Shown: piece by piece, positions 63,000 through 64,000 of the stretch
Layout of the letters: each line of letters opens with the position of its first letter
Numbering within the stretch: the first letter of the stretch is position 1
NCBI RefSeq assembly: GCF_013912005.1
Contig: NZ_JACESB010000005.1
Location: 1 to 64,000 of the forward strand
Length of the DNA stretch: 64,000 bases
Reading direction: 5' to 3'
From: Brevundimonas sp.
GTDB lineage: Bacteria; Pseudomonadota; Alphaproteobacteria; Caulobacterales; Caulobacteraceae
The notes under the pieces: model-generated
The model's input: only the letters and a program-made list of their open reading frames with translations
Database searches by the model: none
What the model was told of the DNA's origin: nothing
Position numbers and translations under genes: made by a program

Positions 63000-63634
63000 T
63001 AGCGGACGCCGATGTACTTGTGGGTCTGGACGCTGAGGCGCCAGCGCGGGTGGCGCAGGCAGTAGTCGATGGCGGCGGCGGTGTTCGCCTCCCGCTCCGG
63101 GCCGTCCATGGGCTGGAGCCAGAAGCGCTCGAAGGCGAGGGTCTCGAACCGCTCGGGCATGGCCAGAGGCTGCGGAAAGACCAGCTTCAGCTCCTGGCCG
63201 GAGGTCTGCGCCAGCGGCGCGTCGGCCTTGGGGCTGACGCAGATCCAGTCGATCCCGTCGGGGGCCGCGAGCGTGCCGTTGGTCTCGATCGCCACCTCGA
63301 AGCCCCGCGCGTGCAGGGCCGCGATCAGCGGCGGGTCGAGCTGCAGCAGCGGTTCGCCGCCGGTGCAGACGACCAGCTTCGGATCGCCGTCGCGCCCGCG
63401 CCACAGCCCGGCGACCCGCTCGGCGAGCGCCTCGGGCGTCGCGAACCGCCCGCCGCCGTCGCCGTCGACGCCCACGAAGTCGGTGTCGCAGAAGCTGCAG
63501 ACGGCGGAGGCGCGGTCGCGTTCAAGGCCGTTCCAGAGGTTGCAGCCGGCGAAGCGCAGGAACACCGCCGGGCGGCCGGCCTGGCCGCCCTCCCCCTGCA
63601 CCGTCAGGAAGATCTCCTTCGCAGCGTAGCTCAT
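62999..63634 (-). CDS. queE: 7-carboxy-7-deazaguanine synthase QueE
   Basis: 211-residue radical SAM enzyme that converts carboxytetrahydropterin to 7-carboxy-7-deazaguanine. The cluster-binding cysteines are Cys31, Cys46 and Cys49 in the spacing C-x14-C-x2-C that is specific to one QueE group (usual radical SAM is C-x3-C-x2-C). [32 protein letters not shown] and ETNGT are also diagnostic. It overlaps queC by four bases and queD by one. Confidence 0.95.
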   Translation of the reverse strand: MSYAAKEIFLTVQGEGGQAGRPAVFLRFAGCNLWNGLERDRASAVCSFCDTDFVGVDGDGGGRFATPEALAERVAGLWRGRDGDPKLVVCTGGEPLLQLDPPLIAALHARGFEVAIETNGTLAAPDGIDWICVSPKADAPLAQTSGQELKLVFPQPLAMPERFETLAFERFWLQPMDGPEREANTAAAIDYCLRHPRWRLSVQTHKYIGVR

Positions 63635-64000
63635 CGCCGCGCCGCCCATTCCTCGTACCCCGCCTGGCGGAGCTCGCAGGCCGGGCAGGCGCCGCAGCCG
63701 TAGCCCCAGGCGTGGCGGCGTCCGCGTTCGCCGCGGTAGCAGGTGTGCGAGGACTCGAGGATCAGTTCGACGAGCGCCGATCCGCCGAGATCCTGCGCAA
63801 GCGCCCAGGTCTCCGCCTTGGTCAGGCGCATCAGCGGGGTCTCGATCCTGACGGGATGGTCCAGCCCCAGCGACAGGGCCTGCGCCATGGCGTCGAGCGT
63901 GTCGCGCCGGCAGTCGGGATAGCCGGAGTAGTCGGTCTCGCACATGCCGCCGACCAGCGCCTCGAGCCCCCGCCGGTCGGCGAGGGCCGCCGCCACGGTC
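63631..64000 (-). CDS. queC: 7-cyano-7-deazaguanine synthase QueC (C-terminal part)
   Basis: Partial gene running off the right edge; the last 122 codons are visible. QueC makes preQ0 from 7-carboxy-7-deazaguanine with ATP and ammonia. Zinc-site cysteines are in TCYRGERG and [15 protein letters not shown] (C-x8-C-x2-C-x2-C type), and [12 protein letters not shown]-like [16 protein letters not shown] and [12 protein letters not shown] are conserved. It is the first visible gene of queC-queE-queD. The N-terminal ATP-PPase loop lies beyond the window. Confidence 0.93.
   Translation of the reverse strand, partial: TVAAALADRRGLEALVGGMCETDYSGYPDCRRDTLDAMAQALSLGLDHPVRIETPLMRLTKAETWALAQDLGGSALVELILESSHTCYRGERGRRHAWGYGCGACPACELRQAGYEEWAARR

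Overview
The window is very GC-rich and densely coded. It looks like chromosome of an alphaproteobacterium of the Caulobacteraceae, most likely Brevundimonas-like. This is inferred from the gene families and from direct signs: a two-piece, circularly permuted tmRNA gene with an ANDN-type tag, an alpha-type SspB, HWE-family histidine kinases, a TonB receptor behind a Fur-like palindrome, and many GTG starts with ATGA/GTGA overlaps. There is no insertion sequence, prophage, CRISPR array or replication origin. Accessory material is limited to toxin-antitoxin pairs and a repeat-bracketed DUF559 gene.

Layout. 1-865: DUF559 nuclease-like gene between two copies of a hairpin-rich repeat. 866-4142 (minus): fabD-fabG and a D-2-hydroxyacid dehydrogenase-type flavoprotein. 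4200-7814: NUDIX hydrolase, SPFH/NfeD pair, patatin-like lipoprotein, rnhA. 7900-10248: AbrB/Doc toxin-antitoxin pair and tatABC. 10300-13204: HWE kinase, then glnB-glnA. 13322-15878: nnrD, yaaA, 3-hydroxybutyrate dehydrogenase. 15958-19498: Fur-like box, TonB receptor, PepSY membrane protein, small membrane protein. 19458-26475: Sua5, cytochrome b561, acyl-CoA dehydrogenase, trypsin-like protease, Tat-exported S9 peptidase, DUF1036 protein. 26562-30680: GNAT, a probable metal-handling exported pair, a receiver protein divergent from a His-less kinase, two small proteins. 30745-31081: tRNA-Gln and tRNA-Pro. 31108-33598: mazE-mazF-ilvC-like operon, DUF924, Cys4 mini-protein. 33684-39017: thyA, mazG-like, folA, ybjQ, an orphan, mrp/apbC, miaA. 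39110-40034: three tandem paralogous exported mini-proteins. 40073-42116: ssrA, sspB, C13 peptidase, RusA-like nuclease. 42203-44737: fumC, ccdA with a frameshifted ccdB, two DUF2171 genes. 44809-48553: DUF4169 and a 52-codon gene, EamA transporter, Coq4, RHH_4, SIMPL, two paralogous membrane mini-proteins. 48679-57924: uvrD, DUF378, O-antigen ligase, parE, phosphatase, glycosyltransferase, RHH-SPFH pair. 58126-64000: autotransporter, tRNA-Val, small envelope proteins, and queC-queE-queD-GNAT entering from the right edge.

How genes work together. ssrA and sspB sit side by side and encode the tag and the adaptor that delivers tagged proteins to ClpXP. thyA, the mazG-like gene and folA form a thymidylate/folate/nucleotide-hygiene cluster, the last two overlapping by GTGA. 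tatABC could export the S9 peptidase at 23814, which carries a twin-arginine signal. QueC, QueE and QueD perform successive steps to preQ0. The most unusual stretches are the tandem exported mini-proteins next to ssrA, the toxin-antitoxin pair coupled to a ketol-acid reductoisomerase paralogue, the two DVNVDVD membrane mini-proteins, and the kinase lacking its phosphoacceptor histidine opposite a lone receiver protein.
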